This document shows, one piece after another, positions 52,407 through 61,221 of a stretch of 64,000 nucleotides of DNA. The stretch is from Streptomyces sp. PTY087I2 (GTDB taxonomy: Bacteria; Actinomycetota; Actinomycetes; Streptomycetales; Streptomycetaceae). Made by a program: the position numbers and the translations under genes. The stretch spans positions 186,001 to 250,000 of the forward strand of contig NZ_LZRD01000010.1 in the NCBI RefSeq assembly GCF_001687325.1, read 5' to 3'. The notes beneath the pieces were generated by a model. It saw nothing but the letters and a program-made list of their open reading frames with translations, was not told the origin of the DNA and searched no databases. How positions within the stretch are numbered: the first letter of the stretch is position 1; every line of letters starts with the position of its first letter.

Positions 52407-54083
52407 ATGACCTACGCGATCACCCAGACCTGCTGCAACGACGCCACCTGCGTGGCCGTGTGCCCGGTCAACTGCATCCACCCGACGCCGGAGGAACGCG
52501 CCTTCGGCTCCACGGAGATGCTGCACATCGACCCGCGGGCGTGCATCGACTGCGGGGCCTGCGCGGACGCCTGCCCGGTGGACGCGATCTTCCCGGTGGA
52601 CTCGCTGTCCGCCGGGCAGCGGGAGTACGCGGACATCAACGCCGCCTACTACGCGGGCGCCGAACCGCTCGCGGCGGAGGTCGACGGGCCCAACTTCCAC
52701 GCCTGGGGCGAGCCCGTCTTCGAGCGGAACCTGCCCTCCGACTTCGGGCCGCTGCGGGTCGCCGTCGTCGGCACCGGGCCCGCCGGGATGTACGCGGCAC
52801 AGGACCTGCTGCTGCACACCGCCGCCGAGGTGACCCTGATCGACCGGCTGCCGGTGGCGGGCGGGCTCGTCCGGTACGGGGTGGCCCCCGACCACCCCGC
52901 GACGAAGAAGGTCGGCGACACCTTCTCCCGCTTCCACTCCCACCCCCGGGTCCGGATGCACCTGGGGATCGAGGTGGGCCGGGACGTCACGGCCGAGGAG
53001 CTGTCGGCCCACCACGACGCGGTGATCTACGCGGTCGGCGCGTCCACGGACAAGCGGCTCGGGGTGCCGGGGGAGGAGCTGCCCGGCTGTCTGTCGGCCA
53101 CGGCGTTCGTCGCCTGGTACAACGCCCACCCGGAGGCCGTCGCGCAGGGCGTCGATCTGTCGGCCGAGCGGGTCGTCGTGGTGGGCAACGGCAATGTCGC
53201 CCTCGACGTCGCCCGGATCCTCGTCGCCGACCCGGAGGCCCTCGCGGCCACGGACATCGCCGCCCACGCGCTGGAGGCCCTGCGGGCGAGCCGGGTCCGG
53301 GAGGTGGTGGTGCTGGGACGGCGGGGTCCCGAGGACGCCGCGTACACCCGCTCCGAACTCCTCGCGTTGAAGCATGTGCCGGGCGTGGAGCTGGTGGTGG
53401 ACGACCACGATCCGCGTACGGCGGCGGCGATCGACGCGGCCGGGGCGGGTGACCGTGCCGCGGTGCTCAAGGGGCTCGCCCGGGTACGGACGGACGCCGC
53501 GTCCCCCGCGGGCGATGGGCGCCGCATCGTGCTCCGCTTCCACTCCGAGGTCGTGGAGATCCCGGGAGGGGGGCAGGGCGAGGGCGGTGGTGTGCGGTCC
53601 GTACGTGTCACGGACGGCGGCGGCGCGGGCGCGGTGGACCTGGGCGCCGGGCTGTTGCTGCGGGCCATCGGGTATCGCGGACTCCCTGTCCCCGGGCTGC
53701 CGTTCGACGAGACCTCGGGCACCGTCCCGCACGAGGGCGGCCGGGTGGCCGGGATACCCGGCAGCTATGTGGTCGGCTGGATCAAGCGCGGGCCGTCCGG
53801 CGGGATCGGCGCCAACCGCACGTGCGCGGCCGAGACGGTCGGCACGCTCCTGGCCGACGCGGTCGCCGGGGCGCTGCCCGCGCCGACGGGCGACGCCAAG
53901 GCGTTCGGGCGTCTCGCCCGGCGGCGTAACCGCAGGGTCGTGGACGCCCGGGGCCTGGCCGCGATCGACCGCGCCGAACGGGACCGGGGGCGGCGCGACG
54001 GCCGGCCCCGGGTGAAGCTCGCCACTGTGGAGGAGCTGGTGGCCACGGCGCGGTCGGGGCGGTTGCTGCGGCTGGGCCGCTGA
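52407..54083 (+). CDS. Ferredoxin-FAD/NADPH oxidoreductase (FprA-like fusion)
   Basis: A 558-residue electron-transfer enzyme. The N-terminal ferredoxin domain (1-75) carries two Fe-S cluster motifs, CCNDATCVAVCPVNC and CIDCGACADACPVD. The FprA-like reductase domain has the FAD motif VVGTGPAGMYAAQD (about 116-129), the NADPH motif VVGNGNVALDVARI (about 255-268) and a C-terminal IKRGPSGGIGANR (about 455-467). It would pass electrons from NADPH through FAD and the clusters to the upstream diiron oxygenase. The gene ends in a two-part hairpin shared with the convergent MFS gene. Confidence 0.9.
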   Translation: MTYAITQTCCNDATCVAVCPVNCIHPTPEERAFGSTEMLHIDPRACIDCGACADACPVDAIFPVDSLSAGQREYADINAAYYAGAEPLAAEVDGPNFHAWGEPVFERNLPSDFGPLRVAVVGTGPAGMYAAQDLLLHTAAEVTLIDRLPVAGGLVRYGVAPDHPATKKVGDTFSRFHSHPRVRMHLGIEVGRDVTAEELSAHHDAVIYAVGASTDKRLGVPGEELPGCLSATAFVAWYNAHPEAVAQGVDLSAERVVVVGNGNVALDVARILVADPEALAATDIAAHALEALRASRVREVVVLGRRGPEDAAYTRSELLALKHVPGVELVVDDHDPRTAAAIDAAGAGDRAAVLKGLARVRTDAASPAGDGRRIVLRFHSEVVEIPGGGQGEGGGVRSVRVTDGGGAGAVDLGAGLLLRAIGYRGLPVPGLPFDETSGTVPHEGGRVAGIPGSYVVGWIKRGPSGGIGANRTCAAETVGTLLADAVAGALPAPTGDAKAFGRLARRRNRRVVDARGLAAIDRAERDRGRRDGRPRVKLATVEELVATARSGRLLRLGR

Positions 54084-54114
54084 CGTACACCCCTAGGGCC
54101 TGTCGTACGACATA

Positions 54115-54171
54115 CGGCCCGGGGCCCCGAGGCCCGGCGGTTCACCCCGCCGGACCCAGGACCCCGGGCCG
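54115..54171. terminator. Two-part hairpin between convergent genes
   Basis: The outer stem CGGCCCGGGG (54115-54124) pairs with CCCCGGGCCG (54162-54171). The inner stem CCGGCGG (54134-54140) pairs with CCGCCGG (54147-54153) over a 6-base loop. It lies between the reductase and MFS genes. Confidence 0.7.
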
Positions 54172-54202
54172 CAGCCCGTCCCCGTACTCGTACGCGTACC
54201 GC

Positions 54203-55741
54203 TCAGGCCTTGGCCTCCGTCGCCTCCGCCACCTCCACCTCTGTCGCGTCGGAGGTGGCGGCGGGCCGGAGCGGTGCGGTCGCCGGGTGTACGGGGATGA
54301 GGGCGGCGACGACCGCGGCGGCGAGGCCGACCCCGCAGCCGATCAGCATCGCGGCCCGGAAGCCGTTCTCGGAGGGCAGCGGGAAGCCGCCGAAGTCCGT
54401 GGTCATCCGGGCCAGGACCACGCCGATCACCGCCGCCGCGAACGACGTGCCGATCGAGCGCATCAGGGAGTTGAAGCTGTTCGCCGACGCGGTCTCGGAC
54501 TGGGGCACCGCGCCCATGATGAGCGCGGGCATCGCCCCGTACGCGAAGCCGACGCCGGAGTTGCAGACGAGGGTGACGAGCAGCAGGCTCCACGGGGAGC
54601 CGGTGCCGATCAGCGGGACGGACAGGCCGTAGCCGGCCGCGATGAGCAGGCTGCCTACGGCCAGGGTGACCTTCGGGCCCTTGGCGGCGGACAGCTTCGC
54701 GCCGACCGGGGACATCGCCATCATCATCAGGCCCGCCGGGGCCATCCACAGGCCCATCGCGAGCATCGACTGCCCCAGGCCGTAGCCGGTGGCTTCGGGC
54801 AGCTGGAGCAGCTGGGGCACGACGAGGGACTGGGCGTACATCGCGAAGCCGACCAGGACCGAGGCGGTGTTCGTCATCAGGACCTGGGGGCGGGCGGTGA
54901 CGCGCAGGTCGACCAGCGGGTCGCTCAGCCGTAGTTCCCACCAGCCCCAGGCGGGCAGCAGCACCAGCACGGCGGCGAAGAGCGTGAGCGTCGTCGCGCT
55001 GCCCCAGCCCCAGTCGGCGCCCTTGGAGACGGCGAGCAGCAGGCAGATCAGCGCGGCGCCGAGGCCGACGGCCCCGAGCAGGTCGAAGCCTCCGGACCTG
55101 GTGGCCGGGCGGTCCCCGGGGACCAGGGCCAGGATCAGCGCGCCGACCGCGAGGGCCAGCACGGCGACCACCCAGAACAGCACCCGCCAGCTGGTGTTCT
55201 CCGCGATGGCGGCGGCGAACGGCAGACCCAGCGCGCCGCCCACGCCCATCGAGGCGCTCATGATCGCGATGGACGGGCCGAGCTTCTCGGCCGGGACCAC
55301 ATCGCGCAGCAGGCTGATGCCGAGTGGGACCACGCCCATGCCGAGGCCCTGGAGTCCGCGCCCGGCGATCATCGGAACCACCGACGAGGACAGGGCGCAG
55401 ACCACCGAGCCGAGGACCAGCGGGACGAGCGAGAGCAGCAGCATGCGCCGCTTGCCGTACATGTCGCCGAGCCGGCCGGCGACGGGCGTGGCCACGGCGG
55501 CGGCGAGCAGGGTGGCGGTGATCACCCAGGAGGCGTTCGACGCGGAGGTGTCGAACAGCTTCGGCAGCTCCGCGATCAGCGGCACCACCAGGGTCTGGGT
55601 GAGCGCCGCCACGATCCCGGCGAAGGCGAGGATGCCGACGATGCCCCCGGGGCGGGCCCCGCGGTCTCCCGGGTCGGCCGCCGGTTCTCCCTGACCGGCC
55701 GTGGGTCCTCCCGAGTGGGCTTCGGGCGGTGAACTCTCCAC
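54203..55741 (-). CDS. MFS drug:H+ antiporter (DHA2-type)
   Basis: A 512-residue transporter with about fourteen membrane helices. The motif A region after helix two reads GRLGDMYGKRRMLL. The motif C-like end of helix five is ASMGVGGALGLPFAAAIAE. DHA2 (14-helix) exporters usually remove drugs or cationic compounds. GTG 55741 is preferred because AAGGAG stands seven bases upstream; the open frame extending to 55837 runs through the divergent promoter region. It is divergent from a MarR-type regulator, the usual control for such pumps. Confidence 0.88.
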   Translation of the reverse strand: MESSPPEAHSGGPTAGQGEPAADPGDRGARPGGIVGILAFAGIVAALTQTLVVPLIAELPKLFDTSASNASWVITATLLAAAVATPVAGRLGDMYGKRRMLLLSLVPLVLGSVVCALSSSVVPMIAGRGLQGLGMGVVPLGISLLRDVVPAEKLGPSIAIMSASMGVGGALGLPFAAAIAENTSWRVLFWVVAVLALAVGALILALVPGDRPATRSGGFDLLGAVGLGAALICLLLAVSKGADWGWGSATTLTLFAAVLVLLPAWGWWELRLSDPLVDLRVTARPQVLMTNTASVLVGFAMYAQSLVVPQLLQLPEATGYGLGQSMLAMGLWMAPAGLMMMAMSPVGAKLSAAKGPKVTLAVGSLLIAAGYGLSVPLIGTGSPWSLLLVTLVCNSGVGFAYGAMPALIMGAVPQSETASANSFNSLMRSIGTSFAAAVIGVVLARMTTDFGGFPLPSENGFRAAMLIGCGVGLAAAVVAALIPVHPATAPLRPAATSDATEVEVAEATEAKA

Positions 55742-55821
55742 GAGGTGTCTCCTTCTCGGCCTTGCGGGCCTGCGGTGTCCGGGTGTCCATCTGTGCACGG
55801 TGCAATGTGCAAGGTACAGGC

Positions 55822-55858
55822 AATATGCATCATGCACATCTTATGTAGAGTGCATATT
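55822..55858. promoter_or_regulatory. Palindromic operator between MFS and MarR genes
   Basis: AATATGCA (55822-55829) and TGCATATT (55851-55858) are perfect complements 21 bases apart. TGCA recurs several times nearby (55796-55838). The position in the divergent promoter region fits a MarR site controlling both genes. Confidence 0.55.
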
Positions 55859-55885
55859 CACCGTGATATACCTGGACGTGTGGAC

Positions 55886-56326
55886 ATGCCCATCGACCGG
55901 ATCGAACGCGAGACCATGCTGCTCGGCCGGTACATGCACCTGCTCACCCCGCGTGTGGAGTGGCGGCTCGACCGCAGCGCCTACATTCTGCTCAGCCGGA
56001 TCCAGGTGGAGGGCCCCATGTCCATCAGCCAGCTCAGCGAGGCCTTCGGGCTGGACGCCTCCACCCTCAACCGGCAGACCGCCGCGATGCTGCGGGCCGG
56101 GGTCGTCGAGCGCATCCCGGACCCCGACGGCGGCATCGCCCGTAAGTTCGCCATGACCGACGAGGGCGCGCGCCGGCTCGACAGCGACCGCGACCGGAAC
56201 GTGGCGGGCCTGGCGAAGGTCATGGCCGACTGGACGCCCGAGGAGGCCGAGCAGCTCGCCGCGTCGCTCAGCCGGCTGAACCTCTCCATCGAACGCCTCG
56301 ACGGGCGGCCCTGGCCCCGCGACTGA
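55886..56326 (+). CDS. MarR-family regulator
   Basis: A 146-residue winged-helix regulator: LDRSAYILLSRIQVEGPMSI, then LSEAFGLDASTLNRQTAAML (recognition helix), then the wing ERIPDPDGGIARKFAMTD. Dimerisation helices occupy both ends. It is likely a repressor of the divergent MFS pump and released by a small ligand. ATG 55886 is used; an in-frame GTG at 55880 is equally possible. A palindrome directly upstream may be its operator. Confidence 0.88.
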   Translation: MPIDRIERETMLLGRYMHLLTPRVEWRLDRSAYILLSRIQVEGPMSISQLSEAFGLDASTLNRQTAAMLRAGVVERIPDPDGGIARKFAMTDEGARRLDSDRDRNVAGLAKVMADWTPEEAEQLAASLSRLNLSIERLDGRPWPRD

Positions 56327-56363
56327 CGCCGGGTCCCGGCGTCAGCCGCGTACGGGAACGGGC

Positions 56364-57764
56364 TCAGTGGCGGCCCGCGATGCGGTCCGCCGCCTTCGCG
56401 ATGCGGTCCGTGCCGGGGCGCGGCGAGGTCGTCTCGCGGCGGTCGGCGGCGCGGTAGGCCGCGTACATGCCGTGGACGCCGAGCCAGCGGAAGGGCTCCG
56501 GCTCCCAGCGGCGGACCTTGTGGTTCACCCACGGCAGCGTGGTCAGGTCCGTCGGGCCCGCCTGGCCCGAGTCCTGCTGGATCAGGTCGCGCAGGGTGCG
56601 GGCGGCGAGGTTGGCAGTGGCGACGCCCGAGCCGACGTAACCGCCCGCGTATCCCAGGCCCGTTGAGCGGTCGAGCGTGACGGTGGCGCACCAGTCGCGC
56701 GGGACGCCGAGGACGCCCGACCAGGCGTGGTCGACGTGTACGCCCGCCGTGATGGGGAAGAGCCGGACCAGCAGGTCGCGCAGGGCGGTGACGGTGGAGG
56801 ACTGGGTGCGGCCGTCGTTGTCGGTGGTCGAGCCGAAGCGGTACGGGTAGCCGCGGCCGCCCAGCGCGATGCGGTCGTCGGCGGTGCGCTGGGCGTAGAA
56901 GTAGGCGTGGGCCATGTCGCCCAGGGTCTCGCGGCCCTCCCAGCCGATCGTGTCCCAGATCCGGGCGGGCAGCGGCTCGGTGACGATCATGGAGGAGTTC
57001 ATCGGGAGCCAGGTGCGCTTCTGGCCCTTGAGGCTCGCGGTGAAGCCCTCGGTGCAGCGCAGGACGTACGGGGCGCGGACCGTGCCGTACGGGGTGACGG
57101 CGTGCTTGGGCTTGATCTCGGTGACCGGCGTCGATTCGTGGATGGTCACGCCGAGCGCCTCCACCGCGTCCGCGAGGCCCTTGACCAGCTTCGCCGGGTG
57201 CAGCCGGGCGCCGTGCGGGGTCCAGGTGGAGCCGACGGCCCCGGTGACATGGACGCGCTCGGCGGTTTCGCGGGCGCCGCGCAGGACCCGGTCCGTCTCC
57301 CCGAAGGCGATCTCGACGCTGTGGAAGTCCTTGAGGCGGGCGAGCTGGGCCGGGGTGTGGGCCACCTCCAGGACACCGCCCTGGTGGATGTCGGCGTCGA
57401 TCTTCTCCTCGGCGGCGGTCCTGACGACCTCGCCGACCGTCTCGTTCATCGCCTTCTGGAGCCGTACGGCGGCGTCGTGGCCGTGCAGTTTGGCGTATCG
57501 GTCGCGGCCCGCGATGCCGTTGTACAGCCAGCCGCCGTTACGGCCGGAGGCCCCGTAACCGCAGAACTTGGCTTCCAGGACGGTGATGTTGAGGAAGGGG
57601 ACGGCCTTCTTCAGGTAGTACGCCGTCCAGAGGCCGGTGTAGCCGCCGCCGACGATGCAGACGTCGACGTTCGTGTCGCCGGGGAGCGGTTCGCGCGGGG
57701 CGGGGGTGCCCTCCTGCGCGTACCAGAACGATATGCCGCCGACGACGGTACTGACGGTGCTCAT
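56364..57764 (-). CDS. FAD-dependent amine/D-amino-acid oxidase-type protein
   Basis: A 466-residue flavoprotein of the DAO family (glycine oxidase/gamma-glutamylputrescine oxidase-like). The N-terminal FAD-binding motif is VCIVGGGYTGLWTAYYL (about 31-47), preceded by SFWYAQ-type residues. A GASGRNGGWL segment follows (about 69-78), where related enzymes contact the flavin. The C-terminal GYAGGYVGSGVATANLAAR closes the FAD site. It would oxidise an amine with release of H2O2. The substrate is uncertain. ATG 57764. No operon partner is evident. Confidence 0.85.
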   Translation of the reverse strand: MSTVSTVVGGISFWYAQEGTPAPREPLPGDTNVDVCIVGGGYTGLWTAYYLKKAVPFLNITVLEAKFCGYGASGRNGGWLYNGIAGRDRYAKLHGHDAAVRLQKAMNETVGEVVRTAAEEKIDADIHQGGVLEVAHTPAQLARLKDFHSVEIAFGETDRVLRGARETAERVHVTGAVGSTWTPHGARLHPAKLVKGLADAVEALGVTIHESTPVTEIKPKHAVTPYGTVRAPYVLRCTEGFTASLKGQKRTWLPMNSSMIVTEPLPARIWDTIGWEGRETLGDMAHAYFYAQRTADDRIALGGRGYPYRFGSTTDNDGRTQSSTVTALRDLLVRLFPITAGVHVDHAWSGVLGVPRDWCATVTLDRSTGLGYAGGYVGSGVATANLAARTLRDLIQQDSGQAGPTDLTTLPWVNHKVRRWEPEPFRWLGVHGMYAAYRAADRRETTSPRPGTDRIAKAADRIAGRH

Positions 57765-57893
57765 GATGCCCCTGGGGTCCCTGTCCGGTGAGATGCCGAG
57801 CGTACGTGTGGCGGGACGTTACTGCGCGCGGGGCCGTTCCGTCTCCCCGCACTTCGACGACCGCGTCGACCCCGTCTCCCTAGGATCGGTGGC

Positions 57894-58811
57894 GTGATCG
57901 AGATCCCGGACGAGTTGGCCGCCACCCAGTCCGCCTTCAACGGAGCCGCTGGGCGGGCTTTCATCGCCGCTCTGCCGGACCTGGCGGCGCAGTTGCTGGA
58001 GCGGTGGGGGCTGCGGATGGACGGCCCGTCGATGTACGGGATGTGCGCGCTGGTCCTGCCGGTGGTACGGGAGGCGGACGGGCGGCCCGCCGCGTTGAAG
58101 CTCCAGGCGGTGGACGAGGAGACGGCGGGCGAACCGGTCGCTCTGCGGGCTTGGTCGGCGGCGGGCGCGGGGGCGGTGGAGCTGCTCGACCACGACCCGG
58201 AGAGCGGTGCGCTGCTCCTTGAACGGCTCGACGAGCGGCGGCCGTTGTCCGGCGAGGACGATGTACGGGGCGCGGTGGGGATTCTCGGCGCGGTGCTGGC
58301 CCGGCTGGTGGCGGTGCCCGCGCCCGAGGGGCTGCGCACGCTGGGCGAGGTGGTGGAGCGGATGCTCGCGGCGGTGCCGCAGCGGGTGGGCCTGCTGGCC
58401 GACGCGGCGGACCGGCGGCTGCTCGCGGACTGCGCGGCGGCGGTACGGGAGGTGGCGGGGGAGCCGGGGGACCGGCTGCTGCACTGGGACCTGCACTACG
58501 ACAACATCCTGGCCGGGCGCGCGGACGCGGGGCGGGCGGGGGAGTGGATCGCCCTCGACCCGAAGCCGCTGGCGGGTGACCCGGGCTTCGAGCTGTTCCC
58601 GGCGCTGGACAACCTCTTCGACGCGGACGAGGTGGTGTGGCGGTTCGACGCGTTGACGGAGGCGCTGGGGCTGGAGGGCGACCGGGAGCGGGCGCGGGCC
58701 TGGACGCTGGGCCGGGTGCTCCAGAACGGGCTGTGGGGAGCCGCGGAGGGGGAGGTCCGGCTCGCCCCCGACCACGCGGAGATCGCGCGGCGGCTGCTGG
58801 GGCGTGCCTGA
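57894..58811 (+). CDS. Aminoglycoside phosphotransferase-family protein
   Basis: A 305-residue small-molecule kinase of the APH fold, close in layout to streptomycin 6-phosphotransferases. It has the N-lobe Lys in AALKLQAVDE, the catalytic loop LLHWDLHYDNILAG (Asp and Asn, about 196-209) and the metal-binding ALDPKPLAGD. It could phosphorylate an aminoglycoside or another metabolite; resistance should not be assumed. GTG 57894 lies seven bases after TAGGAT (57881-57886), suggesting a leaderless mRNA. Confidence 0.85.
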   Translation: MIEIPDELAATQSAFNGAAGRAFIAALPDLAAQLLERWGLRMDGPSMYGMCALVLPVVREADGRPAALKLQAVDEETAGEPVALRAWSAAGAGAVELLDHDPESGALLLERLDERRPLSGEDDVRGAVGILGAVLARLVAVPAPEGLRTLGEVVERMLAAVPQRVGLLADAADRRLLADCAAAVREVAGEPGDRLLHWDLHYDNILAGRADAGRAGEWIALDPKPLAGDPGFELFPALDNLFDADEVVWRFDALTEALGLEGDRERARAWTLGRVLQNGLWGAAEGEVRLAPDHAEIARRLLGRA

Positions 58812-58837
58812 CCGGTTCGCCGGACCCCTCCCGTCCC

Positions 58838-59824
58838 TCACGGCTCCAGGATCACCTTGCCCATCGTGCCCCGCGTCTCCAGCGCGCGGTGTGCGGCGGC
58901 GGCCTCGGCCAGCGGGAAGCGCTGGACGGCGGGGCGCAGCCGGCCGGCCGCCGCCTCGGCGAGGGCGCGGGTCTCCAGGGCGCGCAGGCCGCCGCCCCGC
59001 TCGATCATCTTCGGGCCGAGGGCGGAGCCGGATGTGATGGAGCGTTCGGCCAGTTCCGCGGCGGTGAGGGTGAACGGTTCCCCGCCGGACCAGCCGTAGA
59101 CGACGTGCTGCCCGCCGGGGCCGAGGAGATCGACGGCGGCGCGGGCGGTGGCTCCGCCGACGGAGTCGTACACGACGGTGGCCCGTAGGCCGGCCGCGTC
59201 CAGGTACTCCCGGGCCCGGCGCGGCCAGTCGGGGCCGGTGTAGTCGAGGGCGAGGTCCGCCCCGTTCTCCGTCGCCCGCGCCACCTTCGCCGGGCCCCCG
59301 GCCAGGGCGATCACGGTGGCGCCCGCGTTCTTGGCGTACTGGACGATCAGCGTGCCGATGCCGCCCGCCGCCGCGGTGACGACGACCACGGAGTCCGGGC
59401 CGAGCGGGGTGAACCCGAGGATGCCGAGCGTGGTGCGGCCCGTGCCGATCATGGCGACGGCCGCGGCGGCGTCGAGCCCCTCGGGGATCTCGTGGAGCCG
59501 GTCGGCGTCGGTGACGGCGAGTTCGGCGTACCCGCCGGGCGCCATCCCGAGGTGGGCGACGACGCGCTTGCCGAGCAGGCCGGGGTCCGTGCCCTCGCCC
59601 ACCGAATCGACGGTGCCTGCGACCTCGCGGCCAGGGACGGTGGGCAGGTCGACGGGGGCTGGGAAGGGGCCCGTCTCCCCTTCCCGCAGGACCGTGTCCA
59701 GCAGGTGCACGCCGGCCGCCGCCACGGCGATCCGGACCTGGCCGGGTCCGGGGACGGGGTCCTCGGTCCTCTCGTACACGAGGTTCTCGGCGGGGCCGAA
59801 GGTGTGGAGGCGTACGGCGTGCAT
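58838..59824 (-). CDS. Zinc-independent quinone-oxidoreductase-type MDR protein
   Basis: A 328-residue medium-chain dehydrogenase/reductase. The N-terminal GroES-like half begins MHAVRLHTFGPAENLVYERT and contains VPGREVAGTVDSVGEGT. The NADPH-binding Rossmann motif is AAAGGIGTLIVQYAKNAGATV (first Gly near 151), followed by ENGADLALDY. The structural and catalytic Zn ligands of alcohol dehydrogenases are absent, as in quinone oxidoreductases. ATG 59824. The convergent phosphotransferase ends 26 bases away. Confidence 0.88.
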   Translation of the reverse strand: MHAVRLHTFGPAENLVYERTEDPVPGPGQVRIAVAAAGVHLLDTVLREGETGPFPAPVDLPTVPGREVAGTVDSVGEGTDPGLLGKRVVAHLGMAPGGYAELAVTDADRLHEIPEGLDAAAAVAMIGTGRTTLGILGFTPLGPDSVVVVTAAAGGIGTLIVQYAKNAGATVIALAGGPAKVARATENGADLALDYTGPDWPRRAREYLDAAGLRATVVYDSVGGATARAAVDLLGPGGQHVVYGWSGGEPFTLTAAELAERSITSGSALGPKMIERGGGLRALETRALAEAAAGRLRPAVQRFPLAEAAAAHRALETRGTMGKVILEP

Positions 59825-59897
59825 GAAGGGCTCCCCGGGTCACGGTCCTGGTGGTCTCGCCCACCGCTGCGGCGGGCTGTGCCCCCACCCTCGTACC

Positions 59898-61118
59898 TCA
59901 GGTCCGCTTGAGGTCAACCCCGGATCCGGAGCGCTGTCGGACGGCCTTCACGGCGAGCATCGCGGCTTCGAGGCCGCTGGTGAAGGAGACCTCGCTGAGG
60001 AGCCCGGGGGCGGCGACCTGGTCGCCCGCCAGGAAGACGTCGTCGCCCCGGACCACGGAGGGCCGGTCCCGCCAGGTGGTGCCGGGGCGGTCGACGGCTC
60101 CGGTACGGCCGTCGGCGAGGGCCTCGACGCGCCACGTGGTGCGGTCCCGCCAGCCGGGGAAGCCGAGGTCGAGAAGGGCCTCGGCGCGGGCGACGCCCTC
60201 CGCCCGCCGTGCGTCGGGGCCGATCGCGAACTGGCCCTGGAGCAGCTGTTCGCCGGCCGGGGCGAGCGAGGGGTCCTGGGCGGTGAACCGCTCCAGCCAG
60301 CCGGGCGCGTCCAGGTCCGACACGATGAACGCGTCGCCGCGCCGGGTGCGTACCGCCAGGTCGACGAGGACGGTGCGGCCGCTCTCCCAGGTGAGGGAGG
60401 CGTCGTCGAGCAGGGCCCGGGCGGAGTCGAGGGAGGTGGCGACGATCACCGGTCCGGTACGGGCCAGCTCCCCGAGCGTACGGGTGTCGACGCGGGAGCC
60501 CGTCTCGACGGCGACCCCGAGGCCCCGGGCGTGCGCGGCCATCCTCTCGACGAGCCGGGCCCAGCCGCCGGCCGGGTAGCGGGCCTCGGGCGGGAGCGAG
60601 GCCAGCCGGTGCAGGCGCTCCTGGACGAACCGGGCGGAGAGCGCGCCGGGGTCGTGGTGGAAGAGCGCGGCGGCGACGAAGTTCGCGGCGGCCCGGGCCC
60701 CCTCCTCGCCGACCTGACCGGTGCCCCATTCCAGGAAGCCGCTGTCCACCGGGGCGGTGCGCGGATTCCGGCGGGAGAGCCGCAGCAGGGCGGCGGGCGG
60801 CAGCTTGCGGAGGGCCCCCGCCCGCCGGAAGCGGAAGCGGAGCATTTCGAGGGGCGGTACGGAGACGACGGGGCCGAGCAGATCGCGGCGGGCCAGCCAG
60901 GTGCAGAACGGCCCGCGGTGGTACAGGGCGTGCGGCCCCTCGTTGGCGAGGTACGGCCCCTCGGCCGTCCTGGCCCGGCCGCCGAGGGTCCGGTGTCCTT
61001 CGTGCAGGGTGACGCGCGCACCGGATTCGGCGGCGGTGATCGCGGCGGTGAGCCCGGCGAGGCCGCCGCCGACGACGTGGATGTCTCCCGTGTGCTCCGT
61101 GTGTTCCCTGTGTCCCAT
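59898..61118 (-). CDS. Phytoene-desaturase-like FAD/NAD(P)-binding protein
   Basis: A 406-residue flavoprotein. The dinucleotide-binding motif is VVGGGLAGLTAAITAAESGARV (about 15-36), followed by GGRART, the hallmark of amine-oxidase/carotenoid-desaturase families. Near the C-terminus comes VFLAGDQVAAPGLLSEVS. No other carotenoid genes are nearby, so the substrate is open. ATG 61118 is used because AAGGAG stands nine bases upstream; the frame continuing to 61253 is low in complexity. It is divergent from the pentapeptide-repeat gene. Confidence 0.82.
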   Translation of the reverse strand: MGHREHTEHTGDIHVVGGGLAGLTAAITAAESGARVTLHEGHRTLGGRARTAEGPYLANEGPHALYHRGPFCTWLARRDLLGPVVSVPPLEMLRFRFRRAGALRKLPPAALLRLSRRNPRTAPVDSGFLEWGTGQVGEEGARAAANFVAAALFHHDPGALSARFVQERLHRLASLPPEARYPAGGWARLVERMAAHARGLGVAVETGSRVDTRTLGELARTGPVIVATSLDSARALLDDASLTWESGRTVLVDLAVRTRRGDAFIVSDLDAPGWLERFTAQDPSLAPAGEQLLQGQFAIGPDARRAEGVARAEALLDLGFPGWRDRTTWRVEALADGRTGAVDRPGTTWRDRPSVVRGDDVFLAGDQVAAPGLLSEVSFTSGLEAAMLAVKAVRQRSGSGVDLKRT

Positions 61119-61221
61119 GGCTGGATCTCCTTCGCTTCTTTGATGATGCGACGGATCGGGGACGGCGGCCTGTGACATCGGCGGCGGGGCGTTGTCAGTG
61201 GTGTGCGTCACGATGGGGGGC

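Noticed and set aside
51447..53732. 761-codon minus-strand open frame
   Set aside because: It lies opposite the diiron oxygenase and ferredoxin-FAD reductase, both with intact metal and cofactor motifs. The antisense product has no recognisable features.
57894..58811. Aminoglycoside resistance gene
   Set aside because: The kinase fold and catalytic loop are clear, but this family includes many metabolic kinases. Nothing in the sequence or context shows antibiotic specificity.
59316..61175. 619-codon plus-strand open frame
   Set aside because: It is antisense to the MDR and phytoene-desaturase-like genes with clear nucleotide-binding motifs.
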